Assembly: GCA_036571765.1 (NCBI GenBank)
Contig: BROE01000025.1
Location: forward strand, 7,257,201-7,321,200
From: Plecoglossus altivelis
Taxonomy: Eukaryota > Chordata > Actinopteri > Osmeriformes > Plecoglossidae
Reading direction: 5' to 3'
Length of the DNA: 64,000 nucleotides
This document shows positions 33,713 to 46,278 of this stretch, piece by piece (within the stretch, counting starts at the first letter, position 1; every line of letters starts with the position of its first letter). The notes beneath the pieces are model-generated. The model was not told the DNA's origin. It saw only the letters and a program-made list of their open reading frames with translations, and did not search any database. Both the position numbers and the translations under genes were made by a program.

Positions 33713-36700
33713 GATTGTTCGCTATGTGGCATTAAAGATCCAAGAGGTCCTCAGAGGGTGTCAGCTGACCCCCAAACCATGGAGGGTGGCTGGGCTGGGC
33801 TGCTGGGCTGCTGGGCTGGCCACACGGAGGTCTTCCTCACGGCTTCAGAGGAAACCAAAGAAAAGGGGGGGGAAGGGATAGGAAAAAAAGGATAAACAGC
33901 TCAAAATGACCCTGCAAGAGAAGATGGGGGAGGAAATGGGGTTTCAATTGAGGTCCAAATTGTACGTCATAGCAGAATAATGACTAGCACTGCAGCACAC
34001 CACAGTTGTCATTATAGAATGACAAATCCTACTAGTCCGTGAAAACACAGACATCTCAACCATTTTTTCCAACGCCGTTATTATAGGTTGCGTCAAAAAC
34101 CCGACGATGTAGATCACAGCTAACTGGCTAGTTTATATTGGCTTGGTGTTGCCCGCTCATCATTTAAAACGTTCTTGTGTTTTCACATAAAGCAGCAATC
34201 TGTTACGACAACAAGCTCTGCTCCCTTAACTGAGCCGCATTCTAGTACTATTAATACACTGTCACAAGCCAGTCCACACCAAACAAGTGTCACTCTGTTT
34301 CTAAGATTCATTGAATAAACTCATTCAAACTCAATTTAAAATGTTCTAAAGACGTCTCGTGTGCATTGAGAGCTGGTTTGCTAGGAATCCTTGACAAGTC
34401 AAAACAATAACAGTAGAATCAAAACAGCTCCTTGCCTACCCTGACGTTTAGTCTTTTGTCCAATAGGTGCTTTGTACAGAACACTTCAAGAAAACAGGGA
34501 TTACAGTAGAATGGAAAGGATTACAGCCCTCAGTCATCCTAATGGGCATTCAGATTATCTTTAGGGTCTGCAGATTATTAGCGGTGTGACCTTGCATAAT
34601 CCTGAGATACCTTTGTGTCCTCCTGTTGTTTACAGACTCTTGGAGTCTTCATGTCTTAGGTTCAAGGTAAAATAACAACATGAATGCCACCTTGCAAGAT
34701 AGGAAGATTGATATGAGATGTGAAATTCATCTCGTTTAGATCCTTCAATGTTCTCAAAAGCCTCCTGAAAACAACAGGTGAGGAATACAGACTAGAGCAA
34801 CAATGATCCCTTCATATCATGTTACTAATTCACCCTTGAGGTCAAACTAAAACTGGAGCTATGGCAACACTCATACTAACACCACACAGTCCAGAGATAG
34901 GTCACCGTACACCTTCCCAACACTGGGTCAAAAGTAGGAGCAACGACCGGTTACAGTATGAACGTTTAACAAACTAGCTCCCTTCCATTCTCCCTACTCA
35001 CAGCAGATCGTTCAGCTGCAAAAGGAGGAGTCGGTCCAATATGGCCTCTGCAGCACAGCGTCACAGACACATACCTGCCATTCCTACCACGTCCTGAGGA
35101 CAGTTAACCAAAACAAGCTCTAACGTACGCACTCTCAAGGAGACTGTTCCAGCACGGACAGAAGTGGTCAGTAGACAGTGACCCAGTTTCCTCCAGATTC
35201 CTCGTCTGGTGCCTTTGAATGGCTGACTACAGTGGTGGGGTTGGGAGGACTGTGGAGCAAGAGCCCTTAGGGGGAAACACCAGGCTAATATCTCCCAAGC
35301 ACAAGACACTGTAGAGCGTAGGTGTCGAACTCCGGTCCTCAAGGGCCGCTGTCCTGAAGGTTTTCGATGTTTCCCTGCTCCAGCACACCTGATTCTAATG
35401 AACGAGTTGTTATCAAGGTCTGTGGAAGCCTGAAAACGACCCTTCATTAGACTCAGGTGTGCTGGAGCAGGGAAACATCGAAAACCTTCAGGACAGCGGC
35501 CCTTGAGGACCTGAGTTTGACACCCCTGCTGTAGAGGACTACTCACTGGCAATGTCCCTGTTTGGGCTGGGCTCGTTACTTTCAGGTTACGTCTTGTAGC
35601 ATTTCAGGTTCAAACCGATGACTGTTTTGCTGCATCTTAATCGGATGAAGCCGGGTGTGTTTCGGCCCTGTGATGTGTGCTAGGCATCTTGAAACGATCC
35701 ATTTATGCAGTTGATGCTTCCCACTACATCCATGCTAATCCTCGACTCCTGACTCGCTAATCTGCTTCCAGGAAAGAAGCCAACGCGTCAATGTTCTATC
35801 ACTTCATCCAGGTTTGTGAAAACTCATTTCTGTAACTTCTTCAGCTTGATTTATTTCAGATTAGATGCAGAGTTGGATTTGGTATGAAACCTTTATTTAA
35901 AAAAAAGGAAACCACTTGAATCCGTAAAACGAATAGACAAATATGTTTGAGTTTAAAATCCCAAACTAAACAATGCAAAAGACATTTATAATGTGGTTTG
36001 GAGGGGAAGAGATGCTGTCTGATACAAAACACCTGAATCCCATTTTGAATGGCCACAACATGGAGATAATCGACTTCCTCGCACGATTACTGTAGTAACG
36101 GCTTAACCGCTGTGTATCTGGCTTAGCCATGTGAAAGCCACGCACAGCCAGATCACACTGCACTGAGACAAGGACATTGGAAAAAAAGGTTATTAGATTA
36201 TTGTATAACCCTGTAGACCGATCATTTCTTTCGACAAATATATCAAATTAACTGTTCGTTGGGTCAAATAAATGAGATTAGGCATTGGACTGAATCAGCA
36301 GACTCCTGAAAATCAAACGAGTTGATTTAAGACTACAGATCGCTTGGTGTTGAAATAAACGGATACCATTTTGCTGACACCAGTAGTGTAAGTAGCTGTG
36401 CTAAGCGATACGTTTCCAGTTTGGCTTCAAAACAATCAGTACTCTTGGGCTACTTCCGTCAGCCTACATGATGTATCCTCTTCATACTGGCAAAACAAAT
36501 ACGCCACTACAACAGACAGGCTATAATCACAACAGCAAGAGCAAACAGCGTACGGTGAAGGCACCGTCTCAGTCTTCGTTTGTCTTGTAAACAAATACTT
36601 GTGTAGCGGTCAGAGTTTGTACTCCGCCAGGCCGTGATCCGATTTCCCCCCTTTGCAGGAAACATCTGCTGGGGTCATTACGGCCCCCGTAACGCTGACA

Positions 36701-37998
36701 GCAGGAGGTGTGTGGAAGCACATAATGACCATTCAGAGACAGAAAGGAAGGTTACTTTTCTCCCAGTCCCCTGCCTAAGTAACAAAAGACAAGTCACAAG
36801 GAAACGAACACACAAATCAAGTCTATGGGTACGAGACGAGGGCATCCGTGGCTCTATTGTATCAGTCCACCATCAAGCGAAGGGCCAATTCAGCACGTCG
36901 CTCACCAACACTATCTTACTTGAGACTGCTCTTTTAGTTACAGGAATAGCAAATAAAATAAAAACAAATCGCGCCCAGTCTAAAAACGGTGAGAATGAGT
37001 TTGTTTTGTACAAGTCGAAGTGTTCCCAGGAAAACAGATGGCACAGTCCCCACGTGTCATCTGGTTATTCCAGTTGACGTGATGAGGTGGCACATCTGGA
37101 TATCGTAAGGCCAACCAACGCAACTGGAAACCCACTAACTGCATAAACTAACTGGAGAGTTTCAACAACAACAAAAAACTTTGGCGATCTTACAGCCGTT
37201 AGAATAATTACATGTTGGTGATTCACCACCTTAACCAACACAGGTCCCACTATTTCACACGCCTGGAATCTTAGATATCGTTTTAAAATAGGTAGCGGGC
37301 TAGCAAAGTCCAAATCAATGCTGTGCATTGCTAGCTAGCTCTGTGTTAGCTAAATTATATATGTCACAGAACCAGCTAGCTTGATACCTGTGCCTGGGTT
37401 TCAAAAACTTACGTGAAAGTCGTATGTGGCTAGCGTTCGGTAGTGCAGGGTTTCGGCATTACCGATTACATTAAGTTTAAAATAAAATAAAAACATTCGC
37501 TCCCAATGTCACCGGCCCGTCGACACACCTGCATTGCCGCTAGGGTTGGACCCGGTGTCAGAATAACGTTACTTGAGATACGCTAGCTCCCTTCCAAGCT
37601 AACATCAGCCAGCCGCAGCCGTGCTAGTGGGGTTTGCCTGTGTAACAGTTCATAATACCACTCTGCTTCGCTAGCTAGAATGATTACGTGAGGGCCAGCT
37701 AGCTAGCTTTTTGTGTTTTGATTGACACTTCCCAAATCGTTCAAATAACAAAAATAGACGAGTGACATGGGTCCGTGCCATTAAGTTACAGCTAGACTAC
37801 TGGCACCGGCAACGGTAGCCAGAGAAGCTAGCTAGTGAGTGTGTAACAACTAACATCGTTAGCCTAGCATGACAGTTAGGCTAGCAGGCTGTCAAAGCAA
37901 CACCCTTTTCTCACTTACATTGACGCCATCCATAACCAACAAGGAAGCTTAAACTTAGCTAAGTAGCTGACAAACGAGCATAGTTAGTACATGATCTC
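33713..37998 (-). other. clip1: clip1 5'UTR start and first intron
   Basis: More than 4 kb upstream of the clip1 ATG without a supported coding exon. Contains a foldback element at 35315. Open frames here lack splice or codon support. Confidence 0.55.
35312..35535. mobile_element. Foldback MITE, copy 4 (clip1 first intron)
   Basis: Left arm GAACTCCGGTCCTCAAGGGC, right arm CCTTGAGGACCTGAGTTTGA, with paired CTGCTCCAGCACACCTGATT / AGGTGTGCTGGAGCAG. Two halves almost fully complementary, which makes it a young copy like copy 2. Confidence 0.85.
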
Positions 37999-38110
37999 AC
38001 CTGACGTTCGCATTTGATTTCAAAGATGAGAAGATTGAAACGATTGAACGTCTCTCCGTTGTGCTTGAACCGTATCCAACGAAGGTTTGCTATCCGGCAG
38101 GTCGAATTCC
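37900..38110 (-). promoter_or_regulatory. clip1: clip1 promoter region and non-coding first exon(s)
   Basis: On the minus strand there is a good donor at GAACGTCAG|GTGAGATC (about 38000) and a second at GTCAAT|GTAAGTGAG (about 37920), each preceded by non-coding, mildly CpG-containing sequence. Either or both could be alternative 5'UTR exons joined to the coding exon at 33712. The start site itself cannot be fixed. Confidence 0.45.
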
Positions 38111-39399
38111 TACAGCAAGATCATTCCAATCGTTCACGAGGGGCCGAATGAGAAGTAGTAGGTATGACGTAAAGACCAAGTGATGTCGCTCCTCCAACCT
38201 ACCACAATTACATTTAAAAAATACGTCAACTTGAATGTTTTACGTTAAGACTAATTTCCCTACAAACAACCAGAAAAAAATGCCGGGTAATTCATTTCAT
38301 AAAATGTCCAACAGGTGTTCAGACGGTCCGCAGCATTGCCTTGATTCATATTTTTCGCTGAATACGATCCATGTCAATACCAACTCATTTTTTACTACAA
38401 TTACTTCTTTACAAATTCAATTTAAAGCGTGAAATGAGGTGCAATATATAGCAAGAATAAGACCACAGCAAACATTTCCTTCCTAATCAACTCTACACTA
38501 ACAGCCTGATATGTTGTTCTATGAAAATGAGTATTTATTAATCTCACAATGTGGACACACGCACAGCGCACACATACACCCGTGTGGCGTAGGGCGCCAC
38601 TAGTGTTTTCATAATATTCCCACTTCGGTACCAACAGTCACAAACGGGAATCGGACCTTCCTGCGACTGCGCCACTCGAAGACATGAGACTGATCAACAA
38701 ACTTTGAGAGATCTACTATCAGAGCTTTCCGAAATTACTTTGTCATTTTAATGCGTTCATATTTAGAGGAACATAGCATATGGCTGTGATGAGACCAGGC
38801 CGTCTTCCTGATAGATTGAGTTTATCATTACGTTCCTGCCCCCTTGTGTCATTCTACGAACACTGAAGACTAATAACCCAAAGTAACATTTGAGAACGAT
38901 CATTTCAAAGAATAATCCGGTTCTTAAAGGAGACTGCCACATGATTAAACAAGATTCATTGTATCCAGTTAAAAAAGCATGGTGATCATTGTGAATACCG
39001 TCCACTGATAAAACTTGCCAATAACGGCAATTTGTGTAGAGATTTCAGGGCACAAATTAAATATTGTTCCAAATATATTTGCAATTGGTGATAAAAACAG
39101 GTCAGCACCAAAAAACAATTTATAAAAACCCAAAGGGCAACATGGTTGTTACCATGGCTACAAAAGTGGTTTGAAGAACATGAAAATCATGTTGAACCTG
39201 AATTGTTGACTAATGATGTGAGCAATGAACAATAGACATGTATCCAATTACAGACAAAAGTAATTAAAATAAGATTGAATGCCATAAAACTGTTCCAAAA
39301 CCAACTTCTGTGACATTTTCATAAAAAAATATAGTTTCACAGACCGAGGAGAGAGAGTGGAAAAAAAGTCCCTGGAATTGAACAAATCGATGCCTCATT
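38111..39399. other. Intergenic spacer between clip1 and zcchc8
   Basis: AT-rich, no supported gene. The part next to 39400 is likely zcchc8 3'UTR. Confidence 0.5.
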
Positions 39400-42300
39400 T
39401 TACTTCTTGTTTTTCGACAGGTTTCGAGGGGAACCTTTCAGCAAGTCTCTGATTCGCAGGTAGGTTCCCGTTGCCTCGGCAACCTCAGTGTATTCTGGAG
39501 TGTCCTCAAACGGAATGATGCCCTCTGCAAACTTACTTCTATGAGGCACTGCTGATACCTTCCCTGCAGACTCTGAAAGTTCACTTTCCGCTCCCGTCAG
39601 GCATGGCTCAGGGCTCAGAGACAGAGTTTGAACCTTGATAGGAGGAGGAAGGGTTAGAGGAGTCTCCTCCTGGGCCTGCATTGGAACTGGACTCTCGGGA
39701 GTCTCGTCCCCGGCTTGCATTAGAACTGGACTCTCAGGACTGTCCTCATGGGTGTGTTTCGGAGCAGGGCTTTTGGGACTGTCCTCTTGGGTGTGTTTCG
39801 GAGCAGGGCTTTTGGGACTGTCTTCTTGGGTGTGTTTCGGAGCAGGGCTTTTGGGACTGTCTTCTTGGGTGTGTTTCAGAGCAGGGCTTTTGGGACTGTC
39901 TTCTAGAGCGATCATTGGTTCAGGGCTTTGTGGACTCTCGTTCTGTGCTGTGAGGACCTCGCTGGGTTTCACCGCGAGCACCGGGGCACCGTCACCGCCC
40001 TCGTCCGTTTCCCCTTCCTCCATTTCCGTTTCCGTGTCTGCGTGGACGGGGGTGGAGATGCTGGGAGAGCTGGGGACAGGCGTCCCCGAGGCAGGTGTCC
40101 CTGAGGCAGGCGTCTCCGAGTCACTGTTGGTGGCCGTGTCTGCATTCTCCAGTGCCGCCCAGATCAGCCTCTGCTGTTCCTCCAGCTCCTCCAGGGTCAA
40201 AGCATCCTCCTCCCCAGCCCCGGCCCCAGCCTCCTCACCACTTCCCCAGGCTCGTCCACGCAAAGCCGGAGAGCCGTTGGTGGGGGTAAGGGGAGGGGTG
40301 CCTTTGGGGAGAGGGGGTGGAGTGGGAGTCGCCGGGGGGGTGCACTGGGGCAAGGGAGGGGGTGAGCCAAAGGAGGGTGAGCCGGGGGGCAGCGGAGGCT
40401 GAAACTGGAACCCGTCTGCGCCTCTGTGATGTCGGGGGGTACTGTAATCTGAACAGAAGAGAAACAGGAGAACGCGTTAGCGGAGAAGAATGTTTTTCGC
40501 AACTATTCAAGCGAGATCCGGAGAAAACAAACACCATTCTGGTTGTGCAGATGTAGCTGATAAAGGTTATGAAAATAAACCAGGCCAGGCCCAGACTCAG
40601 CAATCCACCTGAATCAACATCCATGTCTGAACTGTGGCTGTCGGAGTTAGATCGTCTCTTCTTCGTCTGACGAGGTGTCGACTCAAACTCATGTCGCCTT
40701 TTGTTGCAGTTGGAGCCCGTCTGAAAACAAAAGTATGTTTATTTTTAACCGTATTTATTTTGTGCGCACATCCAACTGACAGATTACGTACGTTTTCATT
40801 TAAATCGACTACGTTGGAAGAGAGAAACATCAAAAATGTACGAGACAGAGGGTCCCAAGGCCCACCAAAAAGACTGAAGAGGATGAAGGCTGATGGAGTG
40901 ACGCAAATGGTTTCACAGTTGATATCAAGCATGATGTAAGTAGTTAACAATACCGTTGGAAAATTGCTGGACAGATAGGTGGCATAGTTTTCCTTCAAGT
41001 GGTTGGGCTGCATAGGAACTGAGCCATAGAGCCTATAGTCCTGTCAGCAAAAGGAAGAGACATACAGTCGAAATACAGTTGAACGTGGCCACATGCTGAG
41101 CTAGTTGAATGAGTTGCTCATTTTACAGTTGCAAAAACTAAGTACTCGCGATGGCTCAACTTTAAAACGCATCAAATAACTCACGTCTTTTACGCTGGGC
41201 GGTGCAGAGACATTGAAGCCTGGGAAATCAACAAGCTTGGACACATCATAGGTGATTTTATTTTGCTCCGTTTGATCACTGTCACTTGAGACTAGAAAAG
41301 AAAGAAAGAAGAAATGAAACAGTTGACAACAAAGCTCCCTGGTGACTATCTGTTGACATTCAAACGCCTCAGCCAGGACTGCTGTAGCTCTTCGGTTTAA
41401 CCGCCGTCATCCATCGGTTCCTTACCGTTCCCGTCGTACAGCGTGAGACCCGAGGTCTCGGATTCTGCCTCCTTGAGCCAGCCAGGAGGGTAGCCGAGCT
41501 GCCTCATCCGGTAGATGAAAGGAGGGAGCGTGTTTATGTTCACTCCCAGGGCCTCCAACAGATCCTCGCTGTCAAAACACCACAAGCAAACACACCAATC
41601 ACAGCACACGATTGAGCCAATATCCTCACTACTAAAGCGAAGCTTCGATCCACTTGTTTTCTTGAGTTCTAACCTGAGGATGCCAGGTTTGTATTTGGCA
41701 AATCGCTCTTCCACTTCTTCTGCATGGTAACGGTTGCTTGATATCTGGTTGTTCCCTTGAGAAAACTCCTTCCTTTTCTCATTGATGCGAGTCATGTCTT
41801 TGGGCTGCGAGGAACACGACATTCAGAGAAACGTAGGTTAGAGGATTGGAAACTCATCATCTAAAGACAACTTAACTGTACAGTCCCACGGACAGACTTG
41901 AGGCTGGTTACCATTGGACAGTCTCTCAGTTGATGGTCTGTTAACCCACAGTTGAAACAGGACGGTTTAGCCCTGTTAACAGACGCAGGAAATGACCAGT
42001 GAGACGGAACGCGACGCCACAGCTGTTCGTCACGTCAGAAAACGTTATCGTCTCGCTAACTTACCTTTTCTCTTTTATCTGGACCTCCTGGCCATCTACA
42101 GCAATGACCTGACTGAACACCTGCTGATATCTTGACAACAATTCAGGAACTCAAAATTGTGACCAACAGACAGTACACAGCGCGCACACACACAAACACA
42201 AACCGACCGCTAGGCGAAGGGGCCGCGCTTCGGGAAGGCTGAAAGATACGTTGGGACTGCCCATCCGTCCGTGAGCTGAGGATTTTCATTCAGCAACGGT

Positions 42301-43570
42301 TGTCCAAGTTTGTCTAGACAGAACGTGGTGAAATACAGGACGCTTCCCACCATCTGCAGCAAGTTAGAAACCAGAATTACAACTGGGAAGGAATTCAATA
42401 TATTGTAGTCCTGGTTTTGTAGGAGCGTAGATTGCAGACTCACACTGAAGGCCTCAGTGACTGTTTTGATGCTGCAGGAGGTCTTAGATTTGTCATCTTC
42501 TTCCATAACAAAACTCGAGTCCTGGAACCAAAATAATATGTACGGTTTTGGGGATGTTTAAAAAAAACGTGCTTCATTTCCTGCTAATCTTTACGAAAAC
42601 ACTGTTTTAATACACGTGTTTGAATACCTGAGGAGATGCATTGTAGGACGAACTTTTCAGAATTGCTTGTTGTTGATGTTTCTGAATGACGTTGCAGACG
42701 CTGTCTTCAATTTCTTGACGGCATTGCCTGGGAGTTGGAGCTAGTTAGACATCGTGCGTTATTTGAACACTGAAAGATAAATGGCTTATACGGAAACATC
42801 CACCTACTTTGAAATGCTGTTATTAGCAAAAAGGATTTGAAGAAGCGGCCCGTCTGTTTTAATGTTGTCAACAATGAGGCCGCTGTGTGAGATGAAGAGG
42901 ACAGAAAACGTTAAAAGCGCAAAAGTAGGTGAACTTTTGGAAGCGCGGTCAATTGGAATTGTGTTTGTTACCTCGGCCTTGACAAGATGCGCAACTTTCT
43001 TTTCAGATCCTGATGTGGGCATTTGCTAAGGAAATTATTACGTGGACTATGACTGTTAAAGGACATTGCTCAGTTATTCTTAATAAGGGACAATTATGAC
43101 AATTTGCAGGGAAATGACAAAGAATGTTGAGTCAGTTCGATTTCACTGAAACAAAAACGATAGCATGCACTTTTATTGCGTACGTGTTCATACGTTTGAA
43201 ATAAGTGCACCTGGAAGAAGAAAACAGCTAATACCGAAAATTAGTTTGAATGCACAAGCTATATATTGTTCCATCCGTATCCAATTTACAAAATAAAGTA
43301 GACTAGCAAGCTTGCTAGCGACGCATCCCAAAACACGCTTTAACATCACTAGCTTTAGGTAGCTTGCTAGCTGATTAGCTAGCAACACAAAAGGATATTC
43401 TCTTCTATTAGCCTCTGGTTCATCTCCTCACACTCCCCCATCTTCTCCCTAAACTTAAAAGTATCCTCCTGCTCCGCTTCCTGATCAGTAAACCGAATGT
43501 GAGTGGAGACAGGCATACTGTCATCCAGTTGCTGAAAGAGTTCGCTGTCACCAAAATCAACCTCCGCCAT
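39400..43570 (-). CDS. zcchc8: Zinc finger CCHC domain-containing protein 8 (NEXT complex)
   Basis: Scaffold of the nuclear exosome targeting complex with MTR4 and RBM7, which feeds promoter-upstream and other unstable nuclear RNAs to the exosome. Fourteen exons: 43389-43570, 42972-43025, 42808-42882, 42628-42727, 42444-42521, 42250-42353, 42065-42130, 41912-41972, 41674-41804, 41426-41568, 41185-41291, 40954-41040, 40609-40720 and 39400-40448; total 782 residues (human 707). Seen: N-terminal coiled segment (DLKRKLRILSRPSGLI), ILFANNSISK, the zinc knuckle CFNCGLTDHQLRDC (about residues 223-236), the PSP domain (YHAEEVEERFAKYKPG ... FIYRMRQLGYPPGWL), proline-rich PPPLPKGTPPLTP, EDALTLEELEEQQRLIWAAL, and the C-terminal YLRIRDLLKGSPRN that contacts MTR4. 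The first intron donor (TTTT|GTGTTG) is weak. A Ser/Pro repeat expansion accounts for extra length. Confidence 0.95.
39745..39905 (-). repeat. zcchc8: 39-base coding repeat in zcchc8
   Basis: Five or six in-frame copies encoding 13-residue units DSPKSPAPKHTQE (variants DSPKSPALKHTQE and DSPESPVLMQAGD). DNA copies in the middle are almost identical, so the expansion is recent. Every unit adds two Ser-Pro sites. Confidence 0.92.
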
Positions 43571-43983
43571 CTTCACTGTGTGGATTGTCTTGGGTTCAGA
43601 GGGCCAAACGATTACACACAATGTCACTCATTGGCTCTTGCTGTGTCACGTGTTCAAGGTACACTCCACCCCCTTCGTCATCTACACAGGAGGCCTCGAA
43701 ACACAAACGCTCAACGTTGTTCGTAACAGTGCATTCGATAGCATACGTTTTGTTTATTATTTACAATGGACATTATTTTTCTACGCTTTCTTGTGTGGGT
43801 ACCCTGGCTGTCATACCTTTGCTGCTGGCAATGATGACCGAATTGGTGGTATGGTTATTTCCTGAGCGGGTAGTCACAACGTTTGACTCGGCTAGATCCG
43901 TTCAAAGTTTTGGTTTATTGTGCAGGACGGTGGCTGGTCTTTGATATGACTGATATCAACTGAAGCAGATCTTATTTTTGATC
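43571..43983. promoter_or_regulatory. Bidirectional promoter: zcchc8 / unnamed gene
   Basis: The two start codons are 414 bases apart on opposite strands. The interval contains an inverted CCAAT box (ATTGG at 43630) and a CACGTG E-box (43647-43652), typical of head-to-head housekeeping promoters. Confidence 0.55.
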
Positions 43984-45387
43984 ATGGCACCCTTCGTAAC
44001 CCTAAACTTCCCTCAGTGGGATGGAGGAACGCGGAAAATTCGCTTTATTTCCTTGGCAAATGCAACGTCTTTTAAGATGACTACTCCTTTGGAGGTGAGT
44101 GTACCTAATTTGGTGAAGCCCATTGAATTCATACGCAACATCTATATAGCTAACCATCACATTTGTCCTGCTTAGAGAGGCATGATTCCCCTGTTTTTAG
44201 GAGCCGATCTTTTCTCCATTACTGACATTCGCTCCGAGAACCATTCCAGATACCATGCTAAGTTTGCAAAGAAGGGTTTGGCTACTAAGATCATTTTTTC
44301 CTCAGGTACGTTAAACGCATCCGTTTATGTTGATGCTGTATATTAAAAAGTAACGCATTTTACTTCTCCATTTGTGGAATATCTCATTTTGTTGTTTACA
44401 TTTTTAGAGTTCAGGTTCCATGGACTGAGAGTACCAACTGTCAACAATTGTCTGTGGTTCTACAGCATCCAAGGTCTTTTCCGAATCGCTTTTGAATTGT
44501 ACAGTAAAGAAGAACAGCTCACTGTCTTGGAACACTTCCAGGTGACCCTTCACACCACCCGTGCAACTTTCACAAATTGTTCCGAGGGTTTCATTAAAAA
44601 AACATGGCTATTCTCATCCTAGGACGTCTGGAAGGCGCAGATAGATGACGACCCCCTGGAAATGAGCTATAATCTGAGCGTCCAGGTTGATCCACCAACA
44701 CCCCTGCAGAACATCATGGAGATGTACGACAAAGACCTCAAACTCATCACCCAGAATATTCATGATTTAAAGGAGAATACATCTCCAGACGTTCTTCTGA
44801 CCGAGTCTGGGCTTTCAAGAGATTCTTCCGCAGATCACGATTACTGCTCTCCCCCAGAGAGACATTCTACCCTCAGTCAAAGGCTCCAGAATTTGGAGGC
44901 CAAGTTGTCCTCTGAAGTTGAGCTTGGATCGGATCAGAGGGGCATCATCTTGCTGCTGTTGGAGCACATCGAGCGTTGTGTCAGCGCGCCACCGGAGGAA
45001 AGAGACTTGGCGGACACGGTGCTAGCATTGCTAGAGAGCAGGGCCAGTGGCTCCGTGTACTCCAGCTATCTCCTGCAGTCTGTAGGCCGCTGGCTCGGTC
45101 AGCAGTTCCACGCAGCCAACAGCAGCATCAGCCAGCAGGTGGAGACTTTTAAAGTGCAGCACATCGAACGGATCTCCGATTTGCCGCCCGCGGAGGAGCT
45201 AGCGGCGGAACTGTTTCCAGAAGCTATGAGGACTCTGTTGCTTAACTGGATGGGTTTCAGCGATGACTCGGCTCACTGGAAGAGGCAGAGCGAATATCCC
45301 ATCCTTCTGCTCATCCTTGAGTTTGCTAATCATAACCTCATCACCGGCGTGGCTCACGTTTTGTACTCAAGTCTAATATGCAAATAG
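43984..45387 (+). CDS. Unrecognised protein, four exons, about 379 residues
   Basis: I do not recognise this protein. Exons 43984-44094, 44176-44305, 44408-44541 and 44623-45387 (TAG) join in frame with good GT/AG sites, and the ATG has a purine at -3 and G at +4. The N-terminal about 125 residues are globular-looking, with alternating hydrophobic strands (VTLNFPQWDGGTRKIRFISL, MIPLFLGADLFSITDI) and aromatic WFYSIQGLFRIAFEL. A short acidic Ser/Thr-rich linker follows. The C-terminal 150 residues are predicted all-helical by eye (IILLLLEHIERCV, YLLQSVGRWLGQQFH, LLLNWMGFSDDS, LLILEFANHNLITGVAHVLY). No signal peptide or membrane segment. I know of no gene at this place between ZCCHC8 and RSRC2 in human. 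The gene model is strong, the function open. Confidence 0.8.
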
Positions 45388-46278
45388 GATATTCCTGAGA
45401 TGTGATGGAATATTTCGCACTACTGTTTGGGATGTTATTGCATCTTCAGGGCACAACGCAGGGCACAACAGGAAGCGTATTTCTTCCACAAACCTATAAC
45501 TTTATTGGTAATTTGGACAATGTGGTGAAACAATCCCAAGACATATTACCATTCAGAAGATTTAAGCAATTAAAGGTACAATAGGTAAGATTTCTGTAAA
45601 AAGAAAAAAAGAAAAGAAAAACGTTTTCCCCCCTATATACATGTTGTAAGGTTGATAAGTAGCTCAATGCTAGCGGAATGTCCATTTCTAATTTCGAAGC
45701 AGTCCTGTACTTTCAAGCCAATTGTATTCCAGCATTCATGTTCCAACCAATAGCCTTCCTCCTTAGCTTAAAACGCACTGTCAAACTTAGACAGTTCAGA
45801 CAAGTGTTGAGGACACCAATTCTCGCGTCTAAATTTATTTTATAATGTTACTTATTGCACCTTTAAGAGGAAACTGAAAAGCAATGTTTGATATCAAATG
45901 TCATTAATCTTGGCATATGAATGTAAACGATTATTCCACTGGATCTACATCATTTTCCATTGCAAACCATCACAAATATGTACATTTTTGTAGTAAAAAA
46001 AGAAAGAAAAAACTAAGTATGCAATTACAGTTCTTTTGCAGATCCAAACATCAGCATTATTAATCTATTGCATAATTGGAGAGACGTGTACAGATTCCTC
46101 ATTGATACAAACCCGGCAACAGACTATTGACATTTTAGCATGAGAATGTTTCCAAATGCGATGACTAAATAAATTACAGATCTGATGTAACATCCATGCA
46201 AACTTGAGGGCTAGGTGTGAGTGAATAAACCTAATAGGGAGTAAAGACAAGAGAGAGAAGCCAACATGCAGGCAGAGG
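45388..46278. other. Convergent intergenic/3'UTR sequence
   Basis: AT-rich space between two converging genes. No supported coding sequence or repeat element. Confidence 0.5.

Noticed and set aside
36634..37077. 147-codon open frame in clip1 first intron
   Set aside because: No ATG start with support, no splice signals, no recognisable domain.
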